Shown here piece after piece: positions 63,421 to 64,000 of a stretch of DNA of 64,000 nucleotides. The position numbers and the translations under genes were made by a program. Under the pieces are notes generated by a model. The model was not told where the DNA came from. It saw only the letters and a list, made by a program, of their open reading frames with translations, and searched no databases. Source of the stretch: Peribacillus loiseleuriae (lineage in GTDB: Bacteria; Bacillota; Bacilli; Bacillales; DSM-1321); the NCBI RefSeq assembly GCF_001183985.1, contig NZ_LFZW01000001.1:3524059-3588058 (forward strand). The letters run 5' to 3'. Position 1 is the stretch's first letter. Each line of letters starts with the position of its first letter.

Positions 63421-64000
63421 TTAATCATTTTCCAAGCCTTCTAATCGCTTTTTAACTTCATGTAATGATGGCATTCCTCGCTGAGCTCCTAGTCTCTCCA
63501 CAGAAAGTGATGCTGAAGCATTTGCAAATTGGATGGCCTCTTTAAATGCGAAGCCTTTACTTATTGCAAAACCAAATGAACCATTAAAAGTATCACCAGC
63601 ACCCGTTGTATCGGTAACTGTTGTCTTATATCCATCAACTTGAACAACCTCTGAACCATTGTAATAGGTTGCTCCCGCTTCCCCTTGTGTAACAATTAAT
63701 TTATTGGGAAATTCCTTCAAAATCTCCTCCGAATATTCTCCAAATAATTCAATACATTCCGTCTCATTAGGTGTTATATAGGTTGCCATATCAATCATTT
63801 TCTTTGTACACGAAGACGCTGGTGCTGGATTTAATAGAACTGGGACGTTTTGTTCATGACAAATGTTAAGTACTTCTTCTACCGTCTCTGATAAAATTTC
63901 CAATTGAACAATGACAATATCACTGCTCGCTAAAAGTGCTTTGACATGTTGGACATTTGAAGGAGTTAAATTGTAATTGGCACCTGGGACGACAATAATA
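63421..64000 (-). CDS. Ribokinase-family (PfkB) sugar kinase, 5' end outside window
   Basis: The frame is open to the window edge, so only the C-terminal ~193 residues are present. PfkB signatures: LLNPAPA, ITPNETECIELFG, LIVTQGEAGATYYNG, and the catalytic TDTTGAGDTFNGSFGFAIS. The upstream part (VVPGANYNLTPSNVQHVKAL) matches ribokinase (GANA-type motif). An internal TTG at 63903 is not the real start. Likely ribokinase; probably part of an rbs-type locus beyond the window. Confidence 0.88.
   Translation of the reverse strand, partial: IIVVPGANYNLTPSNVQHVKALLASSDIVIVQLEILSETVEEVLNICHEQNVPVLLNPAPASSCTKKMIDMATYITPNETECIELFGEYSEEILKEFPNKLIVTQGEAGATYYNGSEVVQVDGYKTTVTDTTGAGDTFNGSFGFAISKGFAFKEAIQFANASASLSVERLGAQRGMPSLHEVKKRLEGLEND

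Overview
The window looks like a chromosomal segment of a low-GC Gram-positive of the family Bacillaceae. The evidence is AAGGAGG ribosome binding sites with many TTG and GTG starts, T-tract hairpin terminators, cre boxes, S-box and B12 riboswitches, DUF1659/DUF2922 small proteins, and a zinc-free S14/L33 pair next to Zur-like boxes. The species cannot be named from sequence alone. No tRNA, rRNA, CRISPR array, intact transposase or prophage was seen.

Layout. 0.6-2.5 kb: FadR/GntR regulator and a CynX-type MFS exporter. 2.6-7.0 kb: small membrane protein, ECF sigma/anti-sigma pair, prolyl-4-hydroxylase-like dioxygenase, then decayed DNA. 7.2-16.0 kb: a ten-gene minus-strand operon for cell-wall amino sugars (murQ, chb/cel-type PTS IIB-IIC-IIA, GH4 phospho-glycosidase, anmK, mupG, murK, murR), with a cre box over its promoter. 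16.2-28 kb: a zinc-starvation neighbourhood (zinc-free S14 and L33, COG0523 GTPase, YcgR/YcgQ-like pair, a folE2 remnant, four Zur-like boxes), interrupted by a DhaK-DhaL kinase, an M20 hydrolase/DUF3100 transporter set and an oxalate decarboxylase. 28-31.1 kb: metE behind tandem SAM-I and cobalamin riboswitches, each with its own terminator. 31.8-37.1 kb: aldo/keto reductase, azoreductase/TetR, and MFS/TetR modules plus an IclR pseudogene. 37.3-41.3 kb: NlpC/P60 endopeptidase, an orphan TatC, and fragments. 41.4-47.3 kb: alpha-galactosidase (GH4), sugar ABC importer and LacI regulator. 48.2-51.3 kb: glycosyltransferase, PAP2 phosphatase and UDP-glucose dehydrogenase. 51.5-53.6 kb: a 21-bp tandem array, DUF1659/DUF2922 and an MFS gene. 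53.8-63.2 kb: a tight ROK regulator/ABC importer/argininosuccinate-lyase-family operon, divergent from a secreted PIG-L deacetylase, with operator-like palindromes on both sides. The window ends inside a ribokinase-like gene.

Themes. Most of the segment is accessory catabolism: wall sugars, alpha-galactosides, dihydroxyacetone, N-acyl amino acids, oxalate. The most promising under-described units are the ROK-ABC-lyase/PIG-L locus, the chb-PTS version of the MurNAc operon, the tandem riboswitch on metE, and several families of short dispersed repeats. Intergenic DNA holds many gene fragments (DUF3139, IclR, GNAT, PAP2, lipoprotein, folE2), so this region is undergoing decay and turnover.
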